The notes beneath the pieces are model-generated. The model saw nothing but the letters and a program-made list of their open reading frames with translations. It was not told the DNA's origin and made no database searches. A stretch of DNA of 26,898 nt from a virus. Location: IMG/VR virus record IMGVR_UViG_3300006919_000352, positions 1-26,898 of that record; one strand, 5' to 3'. Below are positions 19,622-26,898 of the stretch, piece by piece; position 1 is the stretch's first letter, and every line of letters starts with the position of its first letter. The position numbers were made by a program, and so were the translations under genes.

Positions 19622-19672
19622 AATTTTAAAGTGATATGCTAAGGAGCGCGTTAGCTAACTCCCTAGCTTATC
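19622..19672. repeat. intergenic element, copy E, with hairpin
   Basis: The gap between capsid and connector genes holds GCTAAGGAG (19638-19646) and CTCCCTAGC (19659-19667), a 9-bp stem with one wobble and a 12-base loop containing the palindrome GTTAGCTAAC. No T-tract follows. Blocks AATTTTAAAG, CGCGTT and CTAGCTT recall copy B at 16142-16216. It could be an mRNA 3' stabiliser or partial terminator after the capsid gene. Confidence 0.5.
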
Positions 19673-19694
19673 AACAAACAGAAAAGGGATATTG

Positions 19695-20930
19695 TTACGC
19701 TGTTAAAGACGTAAATTTAACCGCTCTTTCGCCTTGCGCTAAAGCAAAGTCAACAAACGTGTTTACAACTAATCTTACTTGACCAGCGGCTGCATTTGTA
19801 TACGGGTCAACTATAATGTCTACACCGCCAAACATTCCCACCGTTACGTTAGACCAGTCTGCGAAAATACCGTCAGCAGAAGTACCTGCAGAAGCGCCAC
19901 AGTGGCTTGAGTAATAAGTTGGGTAACCGTTAACCATTTGCTGGTTGTAGTTCATTCCAACCATTCCTGGGTTAATACCAGAAACTTGAGCAGATTGCTT
20001 AAGTTCTTTTAAGAACGTTGGGTGTAATACGTATGCAAGGTTTCCACTTAAAGCACCAGCTTCAGCTAAAGTTTGCTCAGCTAAAACTAAGTCGCTAAAC
20101 ATTGAAGCGTTAGCCGAGTAAGTAGACTCAGTGAATGTTCCTATATCAGCGTGCTGAGAAATAGCATCAGGAGCACTTGTTACAGTAGCATCCGAGAACA
20201 TTGCGTCACAAATTGCATCAGCAACAGCTTTTCCTAAATCGCCCATAATTGCAGTTTCAACACCAGAACCATTTTGCGCTAGTAACTCTTTAGACAAGTT
20301 AACATAACCAGCAATTCTTTTTGGCGAAAGTGTTACAGAAGAAAAAGCAGCACCGCCATCAGCAGCAGCTCCATTTTCAGCAGCGAAAGCAACAGAAGAC
20401 TTTCCAATGATTGGAATACGTGCGTCAGAAGTTAAGTTCAAAAATTTAGCTCCTAAACGGTTGTAAATAGCTTCCTCTCTAATCGCATCAACAAAGCCTT
20501 CAACAGATAAGCCTGGAATGTTAGAAGTAAGGTTAGCTCTTTTTTCTAGCATTGAAGCAGGAATTCCAATACCTTGTATTGATTTGCCGTGCGCTCTAGC
20601 TTCATTGATAGCTTGCTCTTGAACTTCTTTTTCTACGCCACTTAGGTTTCCATTAATAACACCGTCAACGTGCTTTAGGAATGAGTAGCCTCTTTTAATT
20701 GTGTCTTCTTCTGAGACAACATTTTTCGCGTCTTTTGCTTTCATAGTTTCTAATTTAAGTGCGCGTTCTGCGTCAGCTTTTAAGCTTTCAGCTTTTTCGT
20801 TTAGTTCATCGAACTTAACTTTTTCGTCTGCTATTAAATCTCTCTCTTCGAGTTCCGCAACAGCGACTAAAGCTTCCATCTCTTCAACTACTACTGAACG
20901 CTCTTCAGTATAAAATTTAGATGATTTCAT
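19695..20930 (-). CDS. major capsid protein (HK97 fold)
   Basis: This 411-aa protein is an HK97-type major capsid protein. Residues 1-75 are a charged coiled-coil delta/scaffolding domain (VEEMEALVAVAELEERDLIA, KVKFDELNEKAESLK). Then comes a variable linker and the capsid core from about 125: ARIPIIGKSSVAF, LSPKRIAGYVNLSKELLAQN, YVLHPTFLKEL and FVDFALAQGERAVKF are all typical. The prohead protease probably removes the delta domain. HK97 capsid protein is 385 aa, so the length is normal. It starts 7 bases after the protease stop, in the standard portal-protease-capsid order. Confidence 0.93.
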   Translation of the reverse strand: MKSSKFYTEERSVVVEEMEALVAVAELEERDLIADEKVKFDELNEKAESLKADAERALKLETMKAKDAKNVVSEEDTIKRGYSFLKHVDGVINGNLSGVEKEVQEQAINEARAHGKSIQGIGIPASMLEKRANLTSNIPGLSVEGFVDAIREEAIYNRLGAKFLNLTSDARIPIIGKSSVAFAAENGAAADGGAAFSSVTLSPKRIAGYVNLSKELLAQNGSGVETAIMGDLGKAVADAICDAMFSDATVTSAPDAISQHADIGTFTESTYSANASMFSDLVLAEQTLAEAGALSGNLAYVLHPTFLKELKQSAQVSGINPGMVGMNYNQQMVNGYPTYYSSHCGASAGTSADGIFADWSNVTVGMFGGVDIIVDPYTNAAAGQVRLVVNTFVDFALAQGERAVKFTSLTA

Positions 20931-20937
20931 CAGTTAA

Positions 20938-22443
20938 TTATTTAAGTTTAACAATTTTTAATTTACGAGCGGCAAGGCTTCGATTCCAAGAATCAATTTC
21001 CTCGTTTTTCATTTCCTCTTTTTCACGCTCTAGAGTCTCCTTCATATTGTCTTTCCAAGCTTCCATACTTCTTAAACCAACAGAAGCATTTGGATATGCC
21101 GGATAGGTGACTGCGGACACGTCATATAAACGAGAAACTTTTTTAATAGTTCTAACCGCTGCACCATTTTCTCCTTGTTCCCATGAATCGTCTTCAACAG
21201 TAAAAGCAAATGAGCTTTCTGAAATATCACCACGCTTTAAGCTAACTAATAAATCACGACCTGCTGAAGTGTCTGGAATAGCTACTTCATATCTCAAACC
21301 TTTATCGTCAACACGAAGCTTTAAAGTTCCTGAAGTTGTTCTTCCCATAATATAATTTGGGTCATGGTTTAATAAGAAACGAACATCGTCTTCTTCACGT
21401 CCACTAAAAGCATCTCTTGAAATAAATTCAGTAAAGCCTCCTAAGTTATTAGATTCTGAATTGAATACAGCTCCATAACCAACCACAATATTTTTTCCAC
21501 CTTCTTCTCTTACTTCAACATTTTGCAAAGCAAAGTTTCTTGTTTCAACATCAGGCGAAAGTTTAGAACGATAGTCTTCTTCTTTTGAGTTATCCTCTAC
21601 CATTACTTCTTCTTCGTTTTGAATCTCTTCAGTTTCTTTTACTTTTTCAACTTCTTCAGATTCTTCGTCATGAATTTTTTTGTAGTGAATAATATATTCG
21701 TCTTCAGTTTCTTCAAACTTTGTTATGTGTCGAGCTTCAGAATTCTTTAGCTCTTCGATAATTTCATTTTGTTTTGCTTCCATGTCATTTGACTTTGATT
21801 CGTTTTTTATTTCATTAACTTTTTTTCTTGACCAAGAAAAACCAGGGTCTCCTCCCCATAACGCCCACGCAATTCGTCCATTGCTTGGATAGCCTTCTTC
21901 ACCAGGTCTAAAGCCCTCAGCTTTTTTGTCAACCTCGTGGCGACTAAAAAAAGAGAACATTCTTTTAATTGAGCTTAAGCTTAAGTTGCTTCCATTTGCA
22001 ATGTCTCTTGCTCTTGCAATTCCAACCGCTGTTCCACCTCTTCCAAACTCTCTTCGCCAAGCTAAACCCATTTCAGCTTCTTTAACCATTCCTTTAGTTG
22101 GTTTTCTGTCAATATCAGCTAAAGCTCTTTCGTCCATTTCTTTTTTTACTGGGTGTTTAGCCGGTAATAAATCTGTGTCGTGTTTTCCTCTTCTGTATTT
22201 TCCTTTTTCTAAAGCATATAAAAAAGAATTCACACGAGCATAAGCCCACTGGTCTGCGCTCTTAACTGTCGGACGCACACTTGACGGGTTTGATTTGTAT
22301 GCTCCCAGGCCTCGTTTAAAGACTTCTAAGACAGTTTTGTAAGTCACCTTAGCATTATACTCAAAGGACTTATCTTTAACCTCCTGGTTGTGTTCTTTAA
22401 CTTTATTTCTTAAAGCCTTCTCTATTCTTTTACTTATCGCCAT
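20938..22443 (-). CDS. prohead protease fused to two extra N-terminal phage domains
   Basis: This 501-aa protein is more than twice the usual protease length. Residues about 34-95 are one phage domain (LEVFKRGLGAYKSNPSSVRP, QWAYARVNSFLYAL). Residues 114-207 are another (AEMGLAWRREFGRGGTAVG, KKAEGFRPGEEGYPSNGRIA) that I have seen in many phage structural proteins without a known role. Residues 220-295 are an acidic coiled linker. Residues 300-460 are the HK97-family serine protease (U35): VVGYGAVFN, catalytic H360 in LLNHD, Ser410/411 in GDISESSFAF, and YDVSAVTYPAYP. The acidic linker may act as a scaffold. An internal ATG at codon 221 (MEAKQNE) could also yield a shorter 281-aa protease. The start overlaps the portal gene by 14 bases. 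Confidence 0.88.
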   Translation of the reverse strand: MAISKRIEKALRNKVKEHNQEVKDKSFEYNAKVTYKTVLEVFKRGLGAYKSNPSSVRPTVKSADQWAYARVNSFLYALEKGKYRRGKHDTDLLPAKHPVKKEMDERALADIDRKPTKGMVKEAEMGLAWRREFGRGGTAVGIARARDIANGSNLSLSSIKRMFSFFSRHEVDKKAEGFRPGEEGYPSNGRIAWALWGGDPGFSWSRKKVNEIKNESKSNDMEAKQNEIIEELKNSEARHITKFEETEDEYIIHYKKIHDEESEEVEKVKETEEIQNEEEVMVEDNSKEEDYRSKLSPDVETRNFALQNVEVREEGGKNIVVGYGAVFNSESNNLGGFTEFISRDAFSGREEDDVRFLLNHDPNYIMGRTTSGTLKLRVDDKGLRYEVAIPDTSAGRDLLVSLKRGDISESSFAFTVEDDSWEQGENGAAVRTIKKVSRLYDVSAVTYPAYPNASVGLRSMEAWKDNMKETLEREKEEMKNEEIDSWNRSLAARKLKIVKLK

Positions 22444-23650
22444 TTGGTTCTCCGTCTTCTGGTGGTTGTTCTGAATCAGTTATAGGAGCGAAATTTAGAG
22501 GGTAATAATGTTTGTCCCCTGCGTCTCCAGGCAAGTCGTTTAATTCTTCAAGTCTTCTAATCTCATTAATTGATAAAACACCTATTGAACTCATTTCTCT
22601 GTAATAGTCTGCTCGAGCTGCTGAGTCACCCCGAAGCAAGCCTGCTACATTAAGTTTTATGTATAACGAATCTTGTTCATTTTCTCTAAACAATTTTCGG
22701 TTCATTTCCTCCTCTAAGTTAACTAAGTAAGGTCTAAGCGTGTGCATTACAAAGTCAATAGATTGTTGTTCTATATTTGAATAAGTTGCACGGTCTAAAT
22801 CTTGAATCATGTGAGGAGGCACTCGAAACAATCTTGCTATTTCTGCTATTTGAAATTTTCTCGTGTTCAAAAAGTCGGCGTCCTGAGGACTTAAGCTAAT
22901 TGATTTGAATTCCATTCCTTCTTCAAGAATAGCTGTCTTGTGAGCATTGCTTGGTCCGTTCGCATACTTATTATTCCACGAGTTTCGTAACCTTTCTGCT
23001 GCTTCTTGTGTTAATTTTCCAGGGTGCTTTAATATACCTGAAGGAGTTGCCGCATTCCCATAAAAGCTTCCTCCATATTTATTAGCCGCAATACTAAGCC
23101 CAATTGTATCTCGGTGAAGTTCAACAACGGACTTCCCTTTTATTCCGTCATAACCTAACCCCATAAAGTGCAAAATATTATCGGCTGTAAAAGGCGTTTC
23201 ATGGTTTTTAATTGAATAAAAAACTTCGCCCCCCGTATACTTAACGTCAACGTCTTCTGGGTTTACATATATTAATTGAGTAGGTCGAGCTGCGGAGTCT
23301 CGTTCAATTATGTAATACGAATTGCCTTGCAAGCATAAATTCGCCATTAAGCTATTGCGCCAAGTGTAGCTGGTCATAATTTTATTTGGACGCTTAGCTA
23401 TTAAGTTGTAAACCGGGTGTGTCCTATCCGTCACAACGTTGCCGTTATTTTCCCTTTTCATTACGTGGATAGGAAGAGAAGCTACTGACTCGGCTAATAC
23501 CCTAACGCAAGCGTAAACCGCTGAAAAAGTTAAAGCTGTTTTTTCGTCTACCCTAACTCCAGTATTTGAGCCACCAAGCCCTAAACTATTAAAAATAAAA
23601 TTCTGTCCGTCGTTCCTTTTTTCAGAACGTAAAAAGTCAAATAAAGCCAT
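22430..23650 (-). CDS. portal protein (HK97 family)
   Basis: This 406-aa protein is a clear HK97-family portal. LTFSAVYACVRVLAESVASL (40-59) and the conserved core FQIAEIARLFRVPPHMIQDL followed by ATYSNIEQQSIDFVMHTLRP carry the family's signature. The C-terminus is acidic and proline-rich. Twelve copies form the channel through which terminase pumps DNA. It follows a terminator and a TAnnTTTG promoter box rather than terL directly, because two extra genes separate it from terL. It overlaps the protease gene by 14 bases. Confidence 0.94.
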   Translation of the reverse strand: MALFDFLRSEKRNDGQNFIFNSLGLGGSNTGVRVDEKTALTFSAVYACVRVLAESVASLPIHVMKRENNGNVVTDRTHPVYNLIAKRPNKIMTSYTWRNSLMANLCLQGNSYYIIERDSAARPTQLIYVNPEDVDVKYTGGEVFYSIKNHETPFTADNILHFMGLGYDGIKGKSVVELHRDTIGLSIAANKYGGSFYGNAATPSGILKHPGKLTQEAAERLRNSWNNKYANGPSNAHKTAILEEGMEFKSISLSPQDADFLNTRKFQIAEIARLFRVPPHMIQDLDRATYSNIEQQSIDFVMHTLRPYLVNLEEEMNRKLFRENEQDSLYIKLNVAGLLRGDSAARADYYREMSSIGVLSINEIRRLEELNDLPGDAGDKHYYPLNFAPITDSEQPPEDGEPNGDK

Positions 23651-23667
23651 TGAGTCAATTTATGTTA

Positions 23668-23675
23668 CAAAGATA
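23668..23675 (-). promoter_or_regulatory. Bacteroidota-type -7 box of the head operon
   Basis: The minus strand reads TATCTTTG (23675-23668), a perfect TAnnTTTG. It lies 18 bases upstream of the portal ATG and about 45 bases past the terminator hairpin. A good TTG at -33 is not visible, so the box may need an activator. Confidence 0.6.
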
Positions 23676-23716
23676 AGCCCATGCACAATAAGTATTACGC
23701 TTTTTTTAATGTAATT

Positions 23717-23749
23717 AAAAAGCCCCTCTACAAACTAATGCAGAAGGGC
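23717..23749 (-). terminator. rho-independent terminator before the portal promoter
   Basis: Minus-strand arms GCCCTTCT (23749-23742) and AGAGGGGC (23729-23722) form an 8-bp stem with one G-U pair and a 12-base loop, followed by TTTTT (23721-23717). It ends the two-gene insertion between terL and portal. Confidence 0.8.
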
Positions 23750-23814
23750 GTCAAACACATTTAGAGGACTCTCACCTCAACCAAACACAATTCTTGGCTG
23801 TTTATATGTCTTTG

Positions 23815-23850
23815 TATTAAAAGCTTCTTAAACGAGCTCTAAAAGCTTCT
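23815..23850. repeat. intergenic element, copy D
   Basis: On the plus strand this reads TATTAAAAGC, then CTTAAACGAGC and TCTAAAAGCTTC, matching copy C (7661-7704) block for block apart from a short deletion. It overlaps the last codons and stop of the 23839-24189 gene. Confidence 0.45.
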
Positions 23851-24189
23851 ATCGACCCAGTCAGTCATACTATTAGAATTGTTTGTTAATATAACTTGAT
23901 AACCGTTTGAGCCACTTGGGTGATTGTAAGAGTAGTCAATTACTATCTTCTTTGAAACGTTGTCGTGCATTGCTGTAACCTTAGCTGTCATTTCTTTAAT
24001 AGCTGGAGCAAACATTCCTAAACTTTTAGGGTCAATTTTATATTCTTGTCTTGCTATATACGCTTTGTCTTTAGTGTGATAAGTTTCAGGTAAAGTTTCA
24101 AATTCAGTTTGAAATTTAAAGCCTAGTAGTTCAAGCTTGATTCTTATTACTTCTTCGTTTAAATAATTTGCGTTTCTTAAATCGTTCAT
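23839..24189 (-). CDS. unrecognised protein in the terL-portal insertion
   Basis: This is a 116-aa protein. The first half is helical (NYLNEEVIRIKLELLGFKFQ); the second ends in a beta-rich HPSGSNGYQVILTNNSNS segment. No family is recognised. An AC-rich leader almost free of G precedes the ATG. A terminator follows the stop and a hairpin precedes the gene, so it is flanked by control elements. The position between terL and portal, which are normally adjacent, marks it as cargo rather than a core head gene. Confidence 0.65.
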   Translation of the reverse strand: MNDLRNANYLNEEVIRIKLELLGFKFQTEFETLPETYHTKDKAYIARQEYKIDPKSLGMFAPAIKEMTAKVTAMHDNVSKKIVIDYSYNHPSGSNGYQVILTNNSNSMTDWVDRSF

Positions 24190-24234
24190 AGTGTTGTGTG
24201 TGTTAATGTTAATGTTTGTTTTATACCTACAAGA

Positions 24235-24258
24235 CCTCGCATTTATTTCAGTGCGAGG
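24235..24258 (-). terminator. hairpin between the two insertion genes
   Basis: A perfect 7-bp stem, CCTCGCA / TGCGAGG with a 10-base loop, lies 20 bases after the stop of the 24279-24578 gene. The sequence after it is TCTTGTAGG, not a clean T-tract, so it may be a weak terminator or an mRNA-stabilising hairpin. Confidence 0.5.
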
Positions 24259-24278
24259 CGTTGAGGTTTGTTATTTGT

Positions 24279-24578
24279 TTAACAGTTTACAGATTGAATT
24301 CCGAAGTTAGTAGAGTATTCTGTGTAGATTAATTTAAATTGGTCAACGTCATTGTATTGGTTATCCATATCAACTACAAGGTTTAAAGTGCAGTCGCCGT
24401 CTTTAATCACGTCCCATATTGCTCTTACTTGTAATCCTGAAACAACTATTTCGCTTCCTTTAGGAATAACCTCTCCAGCGTAAATTCCTGTCATTTCTTT
24501 ATATGTTATTAAAGTAACAGTACCGTCTAAATCGTTGTTGTTTTTGTTTTTTGCGTTTGTGTAGAATTTAGTTTTCAT
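24279..24578 (-). CDS. unrecognised protein downstream of the repeated promoter
   Basis: This 99-aa protein starts MKTKFYTNAKNK and is beta-rich throughout (GTVTLITYKEM, GSEIVVSGLQVRAIWDVI, CTLNLVVDMDN), ending SVNC. It has an even number of Cys (2). No family is recognised. Its upstream region shares with the amidoligase gene an exact 14-mer, a -7-like box and an AC-rich leader, and both coding sequences begin ATGAAAACTAAA. It is the first gene of the insertion between terL and portal. Confidence 0.65.
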   Translation of the reverse strand: MKTKFYTNAKNKNNNDLDGTVTLITYKEMTGIYAGEVIPKGSEIVVSGLQVRAIWDVIKDGDCTLNLVVDMDNQYNDVDQFKLIYTEYSTNFGIQSVNC

Positions 24579-24613
24579 TGTGTTTGTGTTTTAGTGTGTT
24601 AATTATTATGGTG

Positions 24614-24687
24614 TAAATATACAGCTTTTTGAATACCGTTGAAACTTTTTAACAAAAAAGATTAAAATAATTTAGTTTACTAGATAG
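24614..24687 (-). promoter_or_regulatory. promoter region of the terL-portal insertion
   Basis: The minus strand has CTATCTAGTAAACT (24687-24674), identical to 8668-8655, and TATATTTA (24621-24614) at the -7-like position, 36 bases before the ATG. A 16-bp dyad AGAATTTAAAAATTCT (24701-24716) lies 13 bases further upstream. Confidence 0.55.
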
Positions 24688-24794
24688 CAACAGCGTTGTA
24701 AGAATTTAAAAATTCTATCTTTTTTTGTACAATACGAGTAAAATTATAAGAGAAAAAAGTATTGAAAACGTCGTTTTTTCCTGGTGTTAGTCCG

Positions 24795-26357
24795 CTAGAC
24801 GAATATTATGCCTCTGTCTTCATAGCCTGAATTTGCGTCTTCATCTCTGTTTAAGTAACAGCCTAAGCCCATTACTAAAGCTATCATACCATCAATTTTT
24901 TCTTTAGACTTTCCTTTGTCCATTTTGATATTGCCAGCCGGGTCTACTTTCACTTGAATATTGTTTAGCATCCATGTCAGTATTGGGTTTCCAGCGTGGT
25001 TAAGTTTTTTGTCTAATACTAACCGCTCTAATTCTTTCGTGGGTTGGTTCATGCTAGCGAAACCTTGCCCGAATGGTTCCATAGGTATTCCTTCATTCAT
25101 TAAGTCTATCACTAATTGAGAAGCATTCCATCGGTCATAAGCTATTGATTGAATGTTAACTTGCTCGCATACTTCTTTAATTTTAGCCTTTATAAATTCA
25201 TAGTCTGTTACGTTCCCAGGTGTTAGCTCCATGTAGCCTTCTTTTTCCCAACCTAAATAGTCAACGCCGTCTCTTCTGCTTCGCGTGTATGCGTTGTCTT
25301 TAGGGCTAAAGAAAAACGGTAGCACCTCAAATTTATTATCTTCCTCAAAGACTAAAACAAAAGCGCTAATATCTCTGACACTTGCCAAGTCTAAACCAGC
25401 CCAACATTGGCGGCCTCTGTACTTACTTAATTCAATTGGCGCAATATCACACTTTTCCCATTGTTTTTGGCTAAGCCATTTGGTCTCGTTGGTAGTCCAT
25501 TGATTCAAATGCAATCTGCGAAAGGTATTCTCGTAAGACACAACCTTTTCTGCTTTCTTAGATTCTTTTTCTAGGTATTCTTTTTTTACAATTGTGCCAT
25601 AACCAGGGTTTGCTTTCGCCCAGGTTTCTGGACTCATAAAGTCGTCGTCAGGCAGTGCCGCATAAACACAACTTAAAAAGGTTTCGTCTTGTATCGCTCC
25701 GCTTTCAACTTTCATTGCATACTCATGCACCTCCCAGCATATAGAATTTTTGTCATAGCCCGCTGTAGTTATTGCCATTGTCAAAGGTTGTTTTCTAGCT
25801 CCTGTTGAAGTCGTTAGTGTGTCCCATAAATCTCTATTTGGTTGAACGTGTAATTCGTCAAAAATTATAGCTGAAGCATTAAAACCATGAGCTGTAGAAG
25901 CTTCTGCACTTATTGCTTTATAAAACGAATTTGATTTCTCATGGACTATTGAGCTTTTAAATAGCTTGCAATTGTTTTTAATAGCAGGGTCATTTAAGGC
26001 CATTGATTTTGCAATATCAAAAACGATTCCAGCTTGCTGTCGGTCTCCAGCTGCTGAATAAACTTCGGCCCCTTTTTCGCCGTCTGCAAAAAGTAAATAC
26101 AAAGCTATTCCCGCCGACAAACTACTCTTGCCGTTTTTCCTGGGCAATTCAATGTAACAAGTCTGAAATTTTCTTAGCCCTGTCTCGCTGTTTTTCATTC
26201 CAAACAAGGGTCTAATTATATCGTCTTTCTGCCACTCTTCTAAAATAAAAGGTTGGCCTGCTAGTTCGCCTTTCACATGGGTGATATGTCTTTCAATAAA
26301 AGCGATAACTCGCTCTGCTGCGTCTTCGTCATAATAGTATTTATCCAAAGAAGTCAT
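24795..26357 (-). CDS. terL: terminase large subunit
   Basis: This 520-aa protein has the two domains of a large terminase. In the N-terminal ATPase part, the Walker A-like LPRKNGKSS is at 71-79, Walker B AIIFDELH at 163-170 and the coupling motif TTAGYDKNS at 197-205. In the C-terminal RNase-H-type nuclease the acids are D323 (GLDLASVRD), D408 (AYDRWNAS) and D489 (KIDGMIALVMGLG). This is the Terminase_1 / YmfN-like group that goes with P27 small subunits and HK97 portals. It overlaps terS by 17 bases. The 216-bp region after the stop holds no further gene and leads into a promoter region. Confidence 0.95.
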   Translation of the reverse strand: MTSLDKYYYDEDAAERVIAFIERHITHVKGELAGQPFILEEWQKDDIIRPLFGMKNSETGLRKFQTCYIELPRKNGKSSLSAGIALYLLFADGEKGAEVYSAAGDRQQAGIVFDIAKSMALNDPAIKNNCKLFKSSIVHEKSNSFYKAISAEASTAHGFNASAIIFDELHVQPNRDLWDTLTTSTGARKQPLTMAITTAGYDKNSICWEVHEYAMKVESGAIQDETFLSCVYAALPDDDFMSPETWAKANPGYGTIVKKEYLEKESKKAEKVVSYENTFRRLHLNQWTTNETKWLSQKQWEKCDIAPIELSKYRGRQCWAGLDLASVRDISAFVLVFEEDNKFEVLPFFFSPKDNAYTRSRRDGVDYLGWEKEGYMELTPGNVTDYEFIKAKIKEVCEQVNIQSIAYDRWNASQLVIDLMNEGIPMEPFGQGFASMNQPTKELERLVLDKKLNHAGNPILTWMLNNIQVKVDPAGNIKMDKGKSKEKIDGMIALVMGLGCYLNRDEDANSGYEDRGIIFV

Positions 26358-26817
26358 AGTCGTCAGATTTTTGTTTCACTTCAGGTTGAGGAATTGAAGC
26401 CCTTGAAGATGGAGTGAAGCCAAACTGTGTAGCGAGTTTTAAGGCCCTGTCTAAACTGTTTCTAGCCATTACTACTTCTGGTTTCATTTTACTTGCTCTA
26501 ACGCGTCCCTCTGCGTCATACGTTCGTTCAATTGCCCCTTCTTTGTTTACCTTCTCAGAACATTCTAAATAGATTCCTATCTCATTACAATAAGCGGCTA
26601 GCAAAGCCAAGTCGACCAGGTGCAACATTTGTTTTCCTTGTAACTCGGTTGCTACTGTTAACCATTCAGCTTTTCCAAACGAATTTAAAAAGTCAGGAGC
26701 TTCAGGTACAAAGTTAATTTTCTCTACTTCCATTTCATTTTCCAATGTCCTAGATTTCACTAAAGTGCCCTGCGCTTTTTTGATTGCAGTCGGTATTTTT
26801 TTTCTTCCTTGTCCCAT
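26341..26817 (-). CDS. terS: terminase small subunit (P27 family)
   Basis: This 158-aa protein starts MGQGRKKIPTAIKKAQGT, the usual opening of P27-type small terminases. It continues with a helical core (KAEWLTVATELQGKQMLHLV, LALLAAYCNEIGIYLECSEK) and ends FGFTPSSRASIP, also typical. It recognises the packaging site and regulates TerL. The frame stays open to the end of the window (a TTG at 26886, or an ATG across the junction if the molecule is circular), but the family motif and the A-rich leader just before ATG 26817 favour this start. A perfect 14-bp palindrome lies 11 bases upstream. Confidence 0.88.
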   Translation of the reverse strand: MGQGRKKIPTAIKKAQGTLVKSRTLENEMEVEKINFVPEAPDFLNSFGKAEWLTVATELQGKQMLHLVDLALLAAYCNEIGIYLECSEKVNKEGAIERTYDAEGRVRASKMKPEVVMARNSLDRALKLATQFGFTPSSRASIPQPEVKQKSDDYDFFG

Positions 26818-26828
26818 TTTTTTTCTTA

Positions 26829-26842
26829 CCGAACCGGTTCGG
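26829..26842. promoter_or_regulatory. 14-bp palindrome upstream of terS, candidate packaging site element
   Basis: CCGAACCGGTTCGG is a perfect inverted repeat, GC-rich in an AT-rich region and directly in front of terS. The cos or pac region of HK97-like phages lies here, near the HNH gene. It could be a TerS/TerL recognition site or an operator. Confidence 0.45.
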
Positions 26843-26898
26843 ATAAACCCAAACTCATGTTCCAGTTTCGCTAATTTTGCACACAAAAAGACGACATA

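Noticed and set aside
26818-26886. N-terminal extension of the terminase small subunit from a TTG codon
   Set aside because: P27 family members start at the MG-x-GRKK motif; the extension covers the palindrome and leader and has no family support.
1-26898. tRNA genes, CRISPR arrays, insertion sequences, integrase or repressor genes
   Set aside because: I looked for cloverleaf-like sequence, spaced repeats, transposase or recombinase motifs and divergent regulator genes and found none.

Overview
The window is 26.9 kb of an AT-rich tailed bacteriophage with a long-tailed (siphovirus) HK97-type head plan. Every gene I can support lies on the minus strand, so the biological reading direction runs from base 26898 down to base 1. 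The host is most likely a member of the Bacteroidota (Flavobacteriia-like). I infer this from a perfect TAnnTTTG -7 box upstream of the portal gene, from leaders rich in A and C that almost lack G and have no Shine-Dalgarno sequence, and from the overall look of the tail and replication proteins. No tRNA, CRISPR, integrase, repressor, DNA polymerase or helicase gene is visible, so the phage must use host replication machinery. Nothing here supports a temperate lifestyle.

Layout in transcription order. (1) Packaging: terS (26817-26341) and terL (26357-24795). (2) An unusual insertion between terL and portal: two unrecognised genes with their own promoter-like region, a hairpin and a terminator. 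(3) A promoter followed by head genes: portal, a long fused prohead protease and the major capsid protein. (4) Connector, head closure, gp10-like protein, tail terminator and major tail protein. (5) A tail assembly chaperone pair with canonical -1 slippery heptamers, then tape measure, a large tail-hub-like protein and a tail-tip or fibre protein. (6) A lysis cassette: a 53-aa membrane protein, an M15 peptidase and a 3-TM holin, followed by a calcineurin-like phosphoesterase and a strong terminator at 8721-8754. (7) From a second promoter region, an early or metabolic block: amidoligase, gamma-glutamylcyclotransferase-like protein, unknowns, an SSB-like protein, a stand-alone DnaA domain IV protein, a replication initiator carrying four 15-bp iterons, a DUF6378-like protein, a thymidylate-synthase-fold enzyme with the dCMP-type Asp, a MazG-like pyrophosphohydrolase, NinG, small unknowns and an HNH endonuclease.

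The HNH gene ends at base 32 and terS begins about 80 bp from the other end. HNH-terS-terL is the usual order in cos phages. The window may therefore be a complete genome cut between HNH and terS, but no terminal overlap proves it.

The most notable observations are these. The amidoligase/cyclotransferase pair shares its promoter architecture with the orphan cassette between terL and portal. The thymidylate-synthase-like enzyme is predicted to act on dCMP. A lambda-O-like origin sits inside the initiator gene. The chaperone frameshift site is canonical. A family of related intergenic elements (2701-2775, 16142-16216 and weaker relatives) sits in nearly every intergenic gap.
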